From positions 744,001-808,000 of the forward strand of contig NZ_SMGK01000002.1 of assembly GCF_004339725.1 (NCBI RefSeq): a stretch of 64,000 nt of DNA. Reading direction: 5' to 3'. The DNA comes from Acidipila rosea (GTDB taxonomy: Bacteria; Acidobacteriota; Terriglobia; Terriglobales; Acidobacteriaceae). A program made the position numbers and the translations under genes. The notes under the pieces were generated by a model that worked only from the letters and a program-made list of their open reading frames with translations, searched no databases and had not been told where the DNA came from. Of this stretch, positions 47,735 to 56,577 are shown in pieces (the stretch's first letter is position 1; every line of letters starts with the position of its first letter).

Positions 47735-50700
47735 TTAGAAGTTCAGCTTCGCCGAGAACTGCAGCTGACGCGGTCCGTAGAGCACGCTGCTCGTGGCAGT
47801 CGTCGTCTCAAACGGGGTTGAAGTATACGGAGCGATGCAGCCGTTGCTGTGCGCCGTGCTCGGGCAGCTCGCGCTCGTCGTCGACGGGTTCAGATACTGG
47901 AAGCCCGTCGTGCTCACCGCCAGCCGGTTCTGCTGGTTCAGCAGGTTAAAGGCCTCCGCCAATATCTCCAGGTGGATCTGGTCGTGCAGCGGGAAGCTGC
48001 GCGATGTCCTGAAGTCGATATTGTGCAGCCCCGGCCCCGGAAACGCATTGCGCGAAACCTGCGGCGCGCGGCCACCCGTCGGCGAGTTGAAGAGGCTCAG
48101 GTCCCCGTTCGTCACGCCGCCGTCCAGCTTGCCCGGCGAGTTCGCCATGAACGCCGTCACCGGAAAGCCAGTCTGCTCCGTCGCCGTTCCCGCAAACGTC
48201 CATCCGTTCGCCAGGTACCGCAGCTCCCGCTGCTGGATGAAGTTCACCTGTGGCGAATAAACCAGGCTCCCCACAAAGCGGTTGCGCATGTCCAGGTCTG
48301 AGCGGCCATACTCAGCCTTCAGGTTAAAGGGGTCCAGCGGCGTATCCGTACCGTTGAACGTGCCGTTCACGCCTGACACCTGCCCGCCGTCAATTGCCTT
48401 CGCCCACGTGTAGTTGAAGAGCACCTCCAGCCCATTCGCAAACGGCCTCTGCAGCGTCACCGCCATCGAGTTATACCAGGAGTTCACCACGCTGAAGCCC
48501 GTCAGCAGGCTTCCCGTATCCGGCGTCACGCGGTCCGTGTAGAACGGCACCGTCACCGTGCTCTGCGTCTGTCCCTGTCCGTTCACGATGTCGTAGGTGC
48601 GCGTCTGCGTCGCCCGTGCGAGGTTCGTGTCGATGAAGACCGGCAGCCGCATCGCGCGATTGCCGACCCATCCGATCGACAGGCTCATCTTGCCCGGCAG
48701 CTGCTGCTCCAGCGTCACGTCCGTCGAGTGCGAATAGGGATTCAGGAAGTGAGGATCGAGTCCGCGCGCCGACAGCACTCCAAGCGGCGGATTCGTGTTG
48801 ATCACCTGCGTCGGCGCAGCCCCTGCAAACGCTGCTCCGACCGGCGGCCCCGGCGGCGTGAAGAACACATTCGGAAACGCCGGAGCGTAGCTCGGATACG
48901 TGCCCGCCACCGGCTGCCCGTTCGCGTCCGTCTTGAAGACGCCGACGCTCACGTTGTACTGCTGCTGAAATACGCCGTTCTCCGAGCGGATCGTGTAGTA
49001 GGTGCTGTTCGACGTCAACCCGTAGAACAGTCCATAGCCGCCCCGCAGCACCGTTCCCGGCATCACCTGCCATGAGAAGCCGACCCGCGGCTGCAGCTCG
49101 TGATAATCGATGTTGATGTCGCTCGTGTAGTAGTTCGCAATCGTGCTCGACACATTCGGGCGCGGGGGCTGCGGCACCAGCTGCACATCGTAGCGCAGCC
49201 CGGCGTTCACCAGGAACTTCGACGTCACCTTCCAGCTGTCCTCGGCAAACACGCCCAGGTCCTTGTTCCAGAAGTCGTCCTTGCCCTCATGCGTAATCGG
49301 ATCGTTCACCTGCGTAAAGCCGTTGTAGTGCTGCCCGCCTCCCAACTGATAGATGTCCTGCACCCAGTTTGAGAAGTTCGTCTGCGCCGAGCCCTGGAAG
49401 TAGCTGTAGCTTCCATCGCCCTGGAAGAGGTTGATCAGCAGTTCGTGGATAAAGTTCAGGTCCACGCCCACCTTGATCGTGTGCCGCGCCCGCGTCGTTG
49501 AGTAGATGTCCCCTACCTCCCAGCGATGCTCATCCGGGAACGCCGCCCGTGGCAGCGCGCTCGTCTCTCCATATCCGGCCAGCCCTGAGATCGACACCGC
49601 CGGTCCCGGCGAGTTCGTCGTCGCCGTCTCCAGATCGCGCGACCACTGGAAGAGCGCCTGGTTGATCGACCGGTTGGAGATCACCGTGTTCCAGTTCACA
49701 ATCGCGATCCGCTCGTGAAAGTTCGCCGTACCGTTCTGGCTCGGCGAGCTGTTCACCGCCGTCGCCGAGGAGTTGTACCCGTTCGGCTCGTGGAAGTTCT
49801 GCCAGTTGAAGTCCGCGCTGATGTGGTTCGCCGGGTTCAGCTGGTAGTCCAGCTTCGGAAAGAAAATATCCTGCTTCAGCAGCCGCGGATAAGCCCCGAA
49901 CAGGCTCTCCAGGTAGCTCTTCGCATCCGCGCACTGCGTCCCGCTCACATTCGCCGGGCACGTCAGGTCCGCAATCGGAGTCTTGCTCGTCGTCGTGTAG
50001 AGAATCGGATTCACCTTCCGGAATCCGTCATAGGTGAAGAAGTAGAAGAGCTTGTCCTTGATGATCGGTCCGCCCACGCTGCCCCCGAACTGCTGCTGCT
50101 GGTGCACCGTCTGCGTAAAGATTCCCTGCGTCTTCCCCACCGGATCCAGCGCATTCAGCGAGGGATACCGCAGGTAGTAGAAGAGGTCGCCGTGCGTGAT
50201 GTTCGTTCCCGAGCGCGTCACTGCATTGATCTGTCCGCCCGCCGCCTGTCCGAACTCCGCGCTGTACGCCGAGGCCTCCGACTGGAACTCGCTGATCGAG
50301 TCCAGGCTGTACACATAGGGAGCGCCGATCGACCGGCCCCGCGCCTCTGAGAAGAACGCCTGGTTGTTGTTCGCCCCGTCGATCAGGTTCGTGTTGTAGA
50401 TGCCCGACACACCGCGATACGAGATCAGTCCCGTATTCCCGTCCGGCGCCACGTTCGGCGTCAGCAGCACAAAGTTGTCATACCGCCGCCCGTTCGAGGG
50501 CAGGTTCCGCACCAGCTTCTCGCCCACATCCTGCGACGCTTCCGTCTTCTCCGTGTCGATAATCGGAGTTTCGCTCGTCACCGTCACGCTTGACTGCACT
50601 GACTCGAGCGGCATCGCCAGGCTGATTCCCAGGTTCTGCCCGACCATCAGCAGCAGGTTCTTGCGGTCTACTTCCGCAAATCCCGACTTGCTCGCAATCA

Positions 50701-50971
50701 CCTCGTAGTGTCCCGGCTGCAGAAAGTCCGCGCGGTAGTCGCCCGCCTCGGTCGTCGTCACCGTGCGGGCAATCCCCGTATCGGTATCCACGATGCGCAG
50801 GCTCACTCCCGGCAGCGCCGCATTGCTTGCATCGGTAATCGTGCCACTGATGGTGCCGTAGCCCGCCGTCTGCGCGCTCAGCGGAGCGGCCGCTGCTACC
50901 AGCGCCCCCACCATAGCGGTAGTACGAACGGCCTTGAGAGACTGCCTCCAAAATCGACTGCTAATAGACAT
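47735..50971 (-). CDS. Oar-like TonB-dependent receptor with carboxypeptidase-regulatory domain
   Basis: A 1078-residue outer-membrane protein. The signal peptide ends near PLSAQTA and is followed by a CarbopepD-regulatory (transthyretin-like) domain (GTISGTITDASNAALPGVS, about residues 38-125). A plug domain and a C-terminal 22-strand barrel follow, ending RQLQFSAKLNF with the terminal Phe used for outer-membrane insertion. Such proteins are greatly expanded in Acidobacteria and probably import large organic ligands such as oligosaccharides. A GAGGAAAG precedes the ATG. No SusD partner is present. The ligand is unknown. Confidence 0.92.
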   Translation of the reverse strand: MSISSRFWRQSLKAVRTTAMVGALVAAAAPLSAQTAGYGTISGTITDASNAALPGVSLRIVDTDTGIARTVTTTEAGDYRADFLQPGHYEVIASKSGFAEVDRKNLLLMVGQNLGISLAMPLESVQSSVTVTSETPIIDTEKTEASQDVGEKLVRNLPSNGRRYDNFVLLTPNVAPDGNTGLISYRGVSGIYNTNLIDGANNNQAFFSEARGRSIGAPYVYSLDSISEFQSEASAYSAEFGQAAGGQINAVTRSGTNITHGDLFYYLRYPSLNALDPVGKTQGIFTQTVHQQQQFGGSVGGPIIKDKLFYFFTYDGFRKVNPILYTTTSKTPIADLTCPANVSGTQCADAKSYLESLFGAYPRLLKQDIFFPKLDYQLNPANHISADFNWQNFHEPNGYNSSATAVNSSPSQNGTANFHERIAIVNWNTVISNRSINQALFQWSRDLETATTNSPGPAVSISGLAGYGETSALPRAAFPDEHRWEVGDIYSTTRARHTIKVGVDLNFIHELLINLFQGDGSYSYFQGSAQTNFSNWVQDIYQLGGGQHYNGFTQVNDPITHEGKDDFWNKDLGVFAEDSWKVTSKFLVNAGLRYDVQLVPQPPRPNVSSTIANYYTSDINIDYHELQPRVGFSWQVMPGTVLRGGYGLFYGLTSNSTYYTIRSENGVFQQQYNVSVGVFKTDANGQPVAGTYPSYAPAFPNVFFTPPGPPVGAAFAGAAPTQVINTNPPLGVLSARGLDPHFLNPYSHSTDVTLEQQLPGKMSLSIGWVGNRAMRLPVFIDTNLARATQTRTYDIVNGQGQTQSTVTVPFYTDRVTPDTGSLLTGFSVVNSWYNSMAVTLQRPFANGLEVLFNYTWAKAIDGGQVSGVNGTFNGTDTPLDPFNLKAEYGRSDLDMRNRFVGSLVYSPQVNFIQQRELRYLANGWTFAGTATEQTGFPVTAFMANSPGKLDGGVTNGDLSLFNSPTGGRAPQVSRNAFPGPGLHNIDFRTSRSFPLHDQIHLEILAEAFNLLNQQNRLAVSTTGFQYLNPSTTSASCPSTAHSNGCIAPYTSTPFETTTATSSVLYGPRQLQFSAKLNF

Positions 50972-51166
50972 CGGTTCTTTCCTCAGGGTATGAAGACTCT
51001 TATCCCGCGCAGGTTAGAGAGAACTCCAAACCTGATTTTGGGAAAAATTGTGACCAGAATATTTACAAGATGACGTGCAAATGACGCAAAGTCAAGATGC
51101 AAAACCGCTCCCGATCGTGAATCTCCTGTAAAAATCCACGCCGTTTACAATCTCTCTAATAAAAAA

Positions 51167-52018
51167 TTGACTGCCGACTCCATCACGAACACCGCTCGCC
51201 GTCAGCCCCTCGCCATCCTCGGCCTCGCCCTGCTGGCGCTCTTCTTCGTGCTCGCGGTCTTCGCGCCTCTGCTTGCGCCGGACAATCCCGCCGCCATTGA
51301 CCTCACCCACCGCCTCGCCGCCCCCAGCGCCGCGCACTGGTTCGGCACCGACGAGCTCGGCCGCGATATCCTCTCGCGCATCATCTTCGGAGCGCGCCTC
51401 TCGCTCACCGTCGCCGTCTCCGTCGTCGGCCTTTCGCTCTCCCTCGGCCTCATCCTGGGCGGCCTGGCAGGCTTTTACGGCGGTGTCATCGATACCCTGC
51501 TCAACATCTTTCTCATGAATGCCTTCCTCGCTCTCCCCGGCATCCTGCTCGCCATCGCCTTCGTGGCCTTTCTGGGGCCCGGCCTCGTCAACCTCGTTCT
51601 CGCTCTTTCCATCGGCGGATGGGTCGGCTACGCCCGCCTCGTCCGCGGCCAGGTCCTCGCCGTCCGCGAGCGGGAGTTTGTGGAGGCCGCACGCGCTCTC
51701 GGCGCCAGTGACCTGCGCATCTTTCTCCGCCACATCCTGCCCAATATCCTGCAGCCTGTCATCGTGCAGGCCGCCATCGGCATGGCCGGAGCGGTCCTCG
51801 CCGAAGCCACCCTCAGCTTTCTCGGTCTCGGCGTCCCGCCGCCCACCGCCAGCTGGGGCTCCATGCTCAACGACGCCCGCTCGCATCTTTTCGACTCGCC
51901 GCACATGGTCGTCTTCCCCGCCATCGCCGTCATGCTCTGCGTGCTGTCCTTCAACTTCCTCGGCGACGCGCTCCGCGACTACCTCGACCCCCGCACCCGC
52001 ATGAGCATAGGCCTCTAG
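51167..52018 (+). CDS. Opp/Dpp-type ABC importer permease (DppC-like)
   Basis: A 283-residue inner-membrane permease with about six helices. It has the N-terminal DppC segment (LAAPSAAHWFGTDELGRDIL) and the ATPase-contact motif EAARALGASDLRIFLRHILP. With a DppB-like partner it would form the channel of a peptide or nickel importer. The start is a TTG with no visible ribosome-binding site. Its TAG stop overlaps the GTG of the phosphodiesterase gene by one base. The probable partner permease lies downstream on the opposite strand; no binding protein or ATPase gene is nearby. Confidence 0.87.
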   Translation: MTADSITNTARRQPLAILGLALLALFFVLAVFAPLLAPDNPAAIDLTHRLAAPSAAHWFGTDELGRDILSRIIFGARLSLTVAVSVVGLSLSLGLILGGLAGFYGGVIDTLLNIFLMNAFLALPGILLAIAFVAFLGPGLVNLVLALSIGGWVGYARLVRGQVLAVREREFVEAARALGASDLRIFLRHILPNILQPVIVQAAIGMAGAVLAEATLSFLGLGVPPPTASWGSMLNDARSHLFDSPHMVVFPAIAVMLCVLSFNFLGDALRDYLDPRTRMSIGL

Positions 52019-52485
52019 TGCCCGGACCATCCCTGCGCGTCGGCGTCATCTCCGACACCCACGGCCTGCTCCGTCCCGAGGCGCTCGCCGCCCTCGCCGG
52101 CGTCGCCCACATCCTCCATGCCGGAGACGTAGGCGATCCCGCCATCCTCGACACCCTGCGCACCCTCGCACCCGTCACCGCCATCCGCGGCAACATCGAC
52201 CGCAGCGGTCCCTGCGCCGCGCTTCCCGCAACGGAATTGGTTACCTTGAACGGAGTCAGCCTCTACATGCTGCACGACGTGAACGATCTCGACCTCGACC
52301 CCGCCGCCGCCGGTGCCCGCGTCGTCATCAGCGGCCACTCCCACCAGCCCGCCCGCTACGAGCGCAGGGGCGTCCTCTACTTCAACCCAGGCAGCGCCGG
52401 CCCGCGCCGCTTCTCGCTCCCTGTCTCCCTCGGCTTTTTACATTTAGGCGCAGAGATCCACGCAGAGATACGCGAACTAAGCTAG
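52018..52485 (+). CDS. YfcE/MJ0936-type metallophosphodiesterase
   Basis: A 155-residue calcineurin-like phosphoesterase with the metal motifs VISDTHG (Asp, His), HAGDVGD, RGNIDR and the C-terminal GHSHQP. The usual histidine segment before the last motif is LHDVN here. Relatives hydrolyse bis-p-nitrophenyl phosphate and perhaps cyclic dinucleotides; the natural substrate is unknown. The GTG start overlaps the stop of the DppC-like gene, so the two are translationally coupled. Confidence 0.87.
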   Translation: MPGPSLRVGVISDTHGLLRPEALAALAGVAHILHAGDVGDPAILDTLRTLAPVTAIRGNIDRSGPCAALPATELVTLNGVSLYMLHDVNDLDLDPAAAGARVVISGHSHQPARYERRGVLYFNPGSAGPRRFSLPVSLGFLHLGAEIHAEIRELS

Positions 52486-52492
52486 CCCACCC

Positions 52493-53425
52493 TCACCCGC
52501 GAATCCGCGGGTTGATCACCAGGTACAGCACATCGGTCGCCAGGTTCACCAGCACATACGTCATCCCCACCGCCAGGATGCATCCCTGCACCAGCGCATA
52601 GTCCCGGTTTGAGATCGCCGACACTGTCAGCCTCCCGATCCCCGGCCAGCTGAAGATCGTCTCCGTCACAATCGCCCCCGCCAGCAGCGCGCCAAACTGC
52701 AGCCCCACCAGCGTCACCACCGGAATCATCGCGTTCCGCAGCGCATGCCGGTACACCACCGTCCGCTCCGGCAGCCCCTTCGCCCGCGCCGTCCGGATGT
52801 AGTCCTGACCCAGCTCTTCCAGCATCGCCGTGCGCACCATCCGCGTCAGGATCGCCGCCAGCGCCCCGCCCATCGTGATCGCCGGCAGGATCAGGTGCTC
52901 CAACCCGCCCGCGCCGCTCACCGGCAGCCACCCCAGCTTGATTGACACCAGCAGGATCAGGATCGGCCCCAGCGCAAAGCCCGGAAACGACAGCCCCAGC
53001 AGGCTCACCACTCCCACCACCTGGTCGCGCCACCGGTTGCGGTGCAGCGCCCCCACAATCCCCGCCGGAACCGCCAGCAGCAGCGCAATCACCAGCGCCG
53101 CCAACGTCAGCTCCACCGTGTAGGGATACCGCGTCAGCACCAGGTGCGTCACCGAGTCGTTCAGTCGCAGCGAGTGCCCGAGATCGCCATGCAGCACCCC
53201 GCGCCAGTAGCGTACATACTGTTCGCCCAGCGGCCGGTCCAGCCCGTACGCATGCCGCAGCGCCGCCAGGTCGCTCGCCCGAGCTCCTTCTCCCAGCATC
53301 TGCGCCACCGGATCGCCCGGCACCATGTGGATCAGCAGAAACACCACCGACACCACCAGCCACAGCACCGGAATCGTATAAACCACTCGCAGCAGCAGCG
53401 CCTTCAACACGCGGTTCATCGCCAT
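52493..53425 (-). CDS. Opp/Dpp-type ABC importer permease (DppB-like)
   Basis: A 310-residue permease with the DppB N-terminus (LLLRVVYTIPVLWLVVSVVF, then GDPVAQML) and the coupling motif YIRTARAKGLPERTVVYRHA. It pairs in type with the DppC-like protein, yet is encoded convergently 7 bp from the phosphodiesterase gene. Its ATG overlaps the stop of the upstream CNNM-type gene (TGATG), so it is expressed with that gene; an ATG two codons in is also possible. Confidence 0.88.
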   Translation of the reverse strand: MAMNRVLKALLLRVVYTIPVLWLVVSVVFLLIHMVPGDPVAQMLGEGARASDLAALRHAYGLDRPLGEQYVRYWRGVLHGDLGHSLRLNDSVTHLVLTRYPYTVELTLAALVIALLLAVPAGIVGALHRNRWRDQVVGVVSLLGLSFPGFALGPILILLVSIKLGWLPVSGAGGLEHLILPAITMGGALAAILTRMVRTAMLEELGQDYIRTARAKGLPERTVVYRHALRNAMIPVVTLVGLQFGALLAGAIVTETIFSWPGIGRLTVSAISNRDYALVQGCILAVGMTYVLVNLATDVLYLVINPRIRG

Positions 53426-54771
53426 CAGCCGGGGTTCTCCGCCAGCTTTTCGATCTGCACCTTGCTGATGCGCAGCCCGCTCATCTCCATCACCGTCAGC
53501 CTTCGCCCGTTCACTTCCACTGACTCGCCGCCTTTTGGAATCCGCCCCAGCTTCGCCAGCAGAAAACCCGCCAGCGTCTCCGCTCCGCCCTCGCGCGGCA
53601 GGTGCCAGTGCATCTGCGTTTCTATGTCGCGCAGGTTCACGCTGCCGTCCAGCAGCAGCGCGCCCGTCGCCGAGGTCAGCACCGCCGGAGCCACGTCAAA
53701 CTCGTCTTCCAGCTCGCCTATCAGCTGCTCGATCGCATCCTCCACCGTCGCCAGCCCCACCGTTGAGCCGAACTCGTCCACCACGATCGCCAGGTGCCGC
53801 CGCCTCTGTTGAAACTCCTGCAGCAGGTCCAGCACCAGCTTCGTCTCCGGCACCACCAGCACCTCGCGCATCACCTGCCGCAGCCGCAGCTCCGTAAACG
53901 GCGCGTCCGCAAACCGCGTCCGCACGGAGTTCCTGAAGTGCATCAGCCGCGAAATATCTTTGGAGTAGATGATCCCGACAATCGCCTCCGGCCCGCGCGA
54001 CGGGTCGTACACCGGGATACGCGAGTGCTGATCCTCCACAATCTTCGCGCTCGCCGCTTCGATCAGCATATCCGCCGGCAGCGAGAAGATCTGCTGCCGC
54101 GGCGTCATGATCTCTCTTACTGAAACCTCGCCCGCCTCCACCGTCCGATGGATCAGCGCCTCCTGGAACTCCGGCAGCACCCCCGTCCGCCGCGCCGCCG
54201 TCGCAATCAGCTTCAGCTCTTCCGGCGAATGCACTGACCCTTCATGCGCCATCGGCGCGCTGAAGAGCCGCAGCACCAGCGCCGCCGACCGGTTCATCGC
54301 CCGCACCGCCGGCCGCGTCATCTGGATAAACGCATCCATCGGCCCGGCCACCGCCACCGCCACCTGGTCGGTCTTCCGCAGCGCCAGCGACTTCGGCACC
54401 AGCTCGCCCAGCAGCACATGCAGATAGGTGATCAGCGCAAACGCCAGCGGCGCTGCGATCAGGTGCGCGTAGACATGAGCATTCGGCAGCCCCGCCAGCC
54501 ACGCCTCGAATACCGCCGCGATCGTCGGCTCTCCGACCCACCCCAGAGCCAGGCTGGCCAGCGTCACGCCAAACTGCACCGCCGGCAGAAAGTCGTCAAG
54601 GTTCGCCTGCAGCCGCTTGACCGACAGCGCCCCAGGCCACCCCTGCGCGACCAGCTGCTCGATGCGCGTCTGCCTCACGCTGACAATCGCAAACTCCGCC
54701 GCGACAAAGAAGCCGTTGGCCAGAATCAGGAAAGCAACCGACACCGCGCGAAATAGCAGCAGACGAAACAT
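53425..54771 (-). CDS. CNNM/HlyC-type protein (DUF21-CBS-CorC_HlyC)
   Basis: A 448-residue membrane protein. Three to four helices form a DUF21/CNNM domain (about residues 1-200), followed by a CBS pair (about 215-340, with VREIMTPRQQIFSLP and RRRHLAIVVDEFGSTVGL) and a CorC_HlyC domain with RRLTVMEMSGLRISKVQIE. Relatives take part in Mg2+ or Co2+ efflux or homeostasis; the hemolysin name is historical. Its first 40 codons are duplicated in a relic about 1.7 kb upstream. It is translationally coupled to the DppB-like gene. Confidence 0.88.
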   Translation of the reverse strand: MFRLLLFRAVSVAFLILANGFFVAAEFAIVSVRQTRIEQLVAQGWPGALSVKRLQANLDDFLPAVQFGVTLASLALGWVGEPTIAAVFEAWLAGLPNAHVYAHLIAAPLAFALITYLHVLLGELVPKSLALRKTDQVAVAVAGPMDAFIQMTRPAVRAMNRSAALVLRLFSAPMAHEGSVHSPEELKLIATAARRTGVLPEFQEALIHRTVEAGEVSVREIMTPRQQIFSLPADMLIEAASAKIVEDQHSRIPVYDPSRGPEAIVGIIYSKDISRLMHFRNSVRTRFADAPFTELRLRQVMREVLVVPETKLVLDLLQEFQQRRRHLAIVVDEFGSTVGLATVEDAIEQLIGELEDEFDVAPAVLTSATGALLLDGSVNLRDIETQMHWHLPREGGAETLAGFLLAKLGRIPKGGESVEVNGRRLTVMEMSGLRISKVQIEKLAENPG

Positions 54772-54825
54772 TTTCCCCTGAGTCTATCAGCGCTGCCACT
54801 CCACCCATCCGCAACCCGGACCCTG
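54687..54825. repeat. Direct repeat, intact copy: 5' end of the CNNM gene and its upstream DNA
   Basis: This 139-bp stretch matches 56396-56533 closely (for example CCAGAATCAGGAAAGCAACC and GAGTCTATCAGCGC are identical in both). It covers the first 28 codons of the CNNM gene and 54 bp before it. Confidence 0.8.
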
Positions 54826-54941
54826 CGCCCCGGAAAACAGGCAGTCCATCCACCTGACTGCACTCTGCGAACAACCCGGAAGAGGAGCAGCGCTCTGCCC
54901 CATGACCTGCGAATCGGAAGGGCTGAATCTGGCCGCAGTTG

Positions 54942-56234
54942 TTATGCTACCGACGGATTCTCCGGCGACATTTCCCTGGATTCACCCGCAGCCTTCGGGG
55001 CAAGGAGCGGCCATCCTTTGCGCAGCACATAATCCAACCAAGTGCCTGCGACCTGCGACGTCAAGACGGCTGCCACCACAAGCGTCGTATAAAACTTTGA
55101 GCTGATGATGCCGGCATCGAAAGCCACACTGGCCAGCACGATACCGGGGCCTCCGCGCGCGTTTGTGGTTATGGCAAGGTTGATCAAGTCCAGGCCGCGA
55201 AATCCCGCAAAGCGACCGGCAAGGGACACGGAGAGAACCTTGATGATGCAGGTCCCGGCAATGAACACAATCATCATCTCCAGCGATACGCCGCGGATGA
55301 GGTCCAGCTTCAAACCGACAATGGCAAAGTAAATAGGAATAAAGAAAGCGAAGGAAACCTTCCCGATCGCATCGAGAGATTCGGAAAAGAGTTTGCGTTT
55401 CTTATGCACCACGGCGAAGCCGGCAAGGAAAGCTGCGAAAACCAGACTGATATCGAGCGCCCCGGCAGCCACGCAATAGGCGAGCAGCACAGCCATTGCG
55501 TAACCGGTGGGAGAATGCCTGGCCAGAACATTGAAGCGTGATTTGTTGATGCGCTTGATAAGCCTCGGAACAATCGTCAGGCCCAGGATAAAGAAGGCCA
55601 CAGTCAACAGGAGATGAATAGTCATCGCCCGCGGATGCAGAAGCCCTTTTCCCGCGCTAGCTGTGGCAATCGCAAGAGCGAGCCACAATACGATGTCCTC
55701 CAGCACCGCAACTCCAAGAACCAGCCGCGCAAAGCGCGTGTGAAGAATTTTGAGATCGGCAAAAATTTTAGAGACAACCGGAACGGAAGTTACCGCTACG
55801 CCGACCGCAAGGATAATCGTCAGCGCGATGCGGTTGCCATTGGGCCCCGCAAGCGAAGGGCGAATGAGCCACGGCGCGAAAAGCAATCCCAGACCAAACG
55901 GTAGACCCGTGCCGACGATAGTGAGCCACGCAACCTCACGGCGCTCCTCGCGGCTAAAGAGTTGCTGCGTCTCCGCTCCCGCGAGAAACATAAGCAGGAG
56001 TAGCCCCAGCCAATAGACGAAATCGAGAATATTCCCCTGGTGTTTCGCACTCTCAACGAAGTGCGCGAAAAATGGAAACCGCCCAAGCAGCGAGTTGCCC
56101 AGAACAACCCCGGCCAATATTTCTCCAACCACCTTGGGCTGTCGCAGCTTGACGAAGAGCCAACCAAGCGCTTGAGAAAAGCCAACCAGAAGCAGGAGCA
56201 GTAAGAGGACCTGGGACAATTCAGAATTCGTCAT
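54942..56234 (-). CDS. CPA2-family cation:proton antiporter
   Basis: A 430-residue, 12-13-helix exchanger with the Na+/H+ exchanger fold. It has RQPKVVGEILAGVVLGNSLL near the start, the core ion-binding helix with LGVAVLEDIVLW, and a late helix with LAITTNARGGPGIVLASVAF. It would swap Na+ or K+ for protons. There is no C-terminal nucleotide-binding TrkA domain, unlike KefB/KefC. Its base composition is clearly lower in GC than the genes on its left, and it sits between two copies of the CNNM 5' end, so it was probably inserted. Confidence 0.88.
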   Translation of the reverse strand: MTNSELSQVLLLLLLLVGFSQALGWLFVKLRQPKVVGEILAGVVLGNSLLGRFPFFAHFVESAKHQGNILDFVYWLGLLLLMFLAGAETQQLFSREERREVAWLTIVGTGLPFGLGLLFAPWLIRPSLAGPNGNRIALTIILAVGVAVTSVPVVSKIFADLKILHTRFARLVLGVAVLEDIVLWLALAIATASAGKGLLHPRAMTIHLLLTVAFFILGLTIVPRLIKRINKSRFNVLARHSPTGYAMAVLLAYCVAAGALDISLVFAAFLAGFAVVHKKRKLFSESLDAIGKVSFAFFIPIYFAIVGLKLDLIRGVSLEMMIVFIAGTCIIKVLSVSLAGRFAGFRGLDLINLAITTNARGGPGIVLASVAFDAGIISSKFYTTLVVAAVLTSQVAGTWLDYVLRKGWPLLAPKAAGESREMSPENPSVA

Positions 56235-56395
56235 AGTTTACGTTCTCGCGCGTTAGATGCTGTTCTCCTCGATTTCGTACTCAGAGACTCTCAGGAATTG
56301 ATTCAAAGGTGTTCAGGTTACCGATCCTCGGCTGACCTTCCGAATCAATCTTCAGCCCGGGTATGGGCGCCAAACCGACGATCATCAGATGCCTG

Positions 56396-56536
56396 TCGCA
56401 AACCCGCCGCGACAGAAATGCCATTAGCCAGAATCAGGAAAGCAACCGATACAGATCGCCATAGCAGCAGACGAAACATTTTCGCCATGAGTCTATCAGC
56501 GCCGCCACTCCACCCATTCGCAATCCGGACCGTGGC
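56396..56536 (-). pseudogene. Relic of a CNNM gene 5' end
   Basis: On the minus strand a start codon (about 56480) opens MFRLLLWRSVSVAFLILANG and then ISVAAGL, against MFRLLLFRAVSVAFLILANG and FFVAAEF in the intact gene 1.7 kb away. After about 28 codons similarity stops and the frame soon ends. The upstream 50 bp are also duplicated. It is a remnant left by duplication or insertion. The rest of the 56235-56577 gap shows no gene. Confidence 0.8.
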
Positions 56537-56577
56537 CGCCATCAACCACCCCGCACCCAAACCAAGTGTTTCTCAAA

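Noticed and set aside
54596..54874. Short frame overlapping the 5' end of the CNNM gene in another frame
   Set aside because: It is a shadow of the CNNM gene and lacks any motif; the true start is the ATG at 54771.
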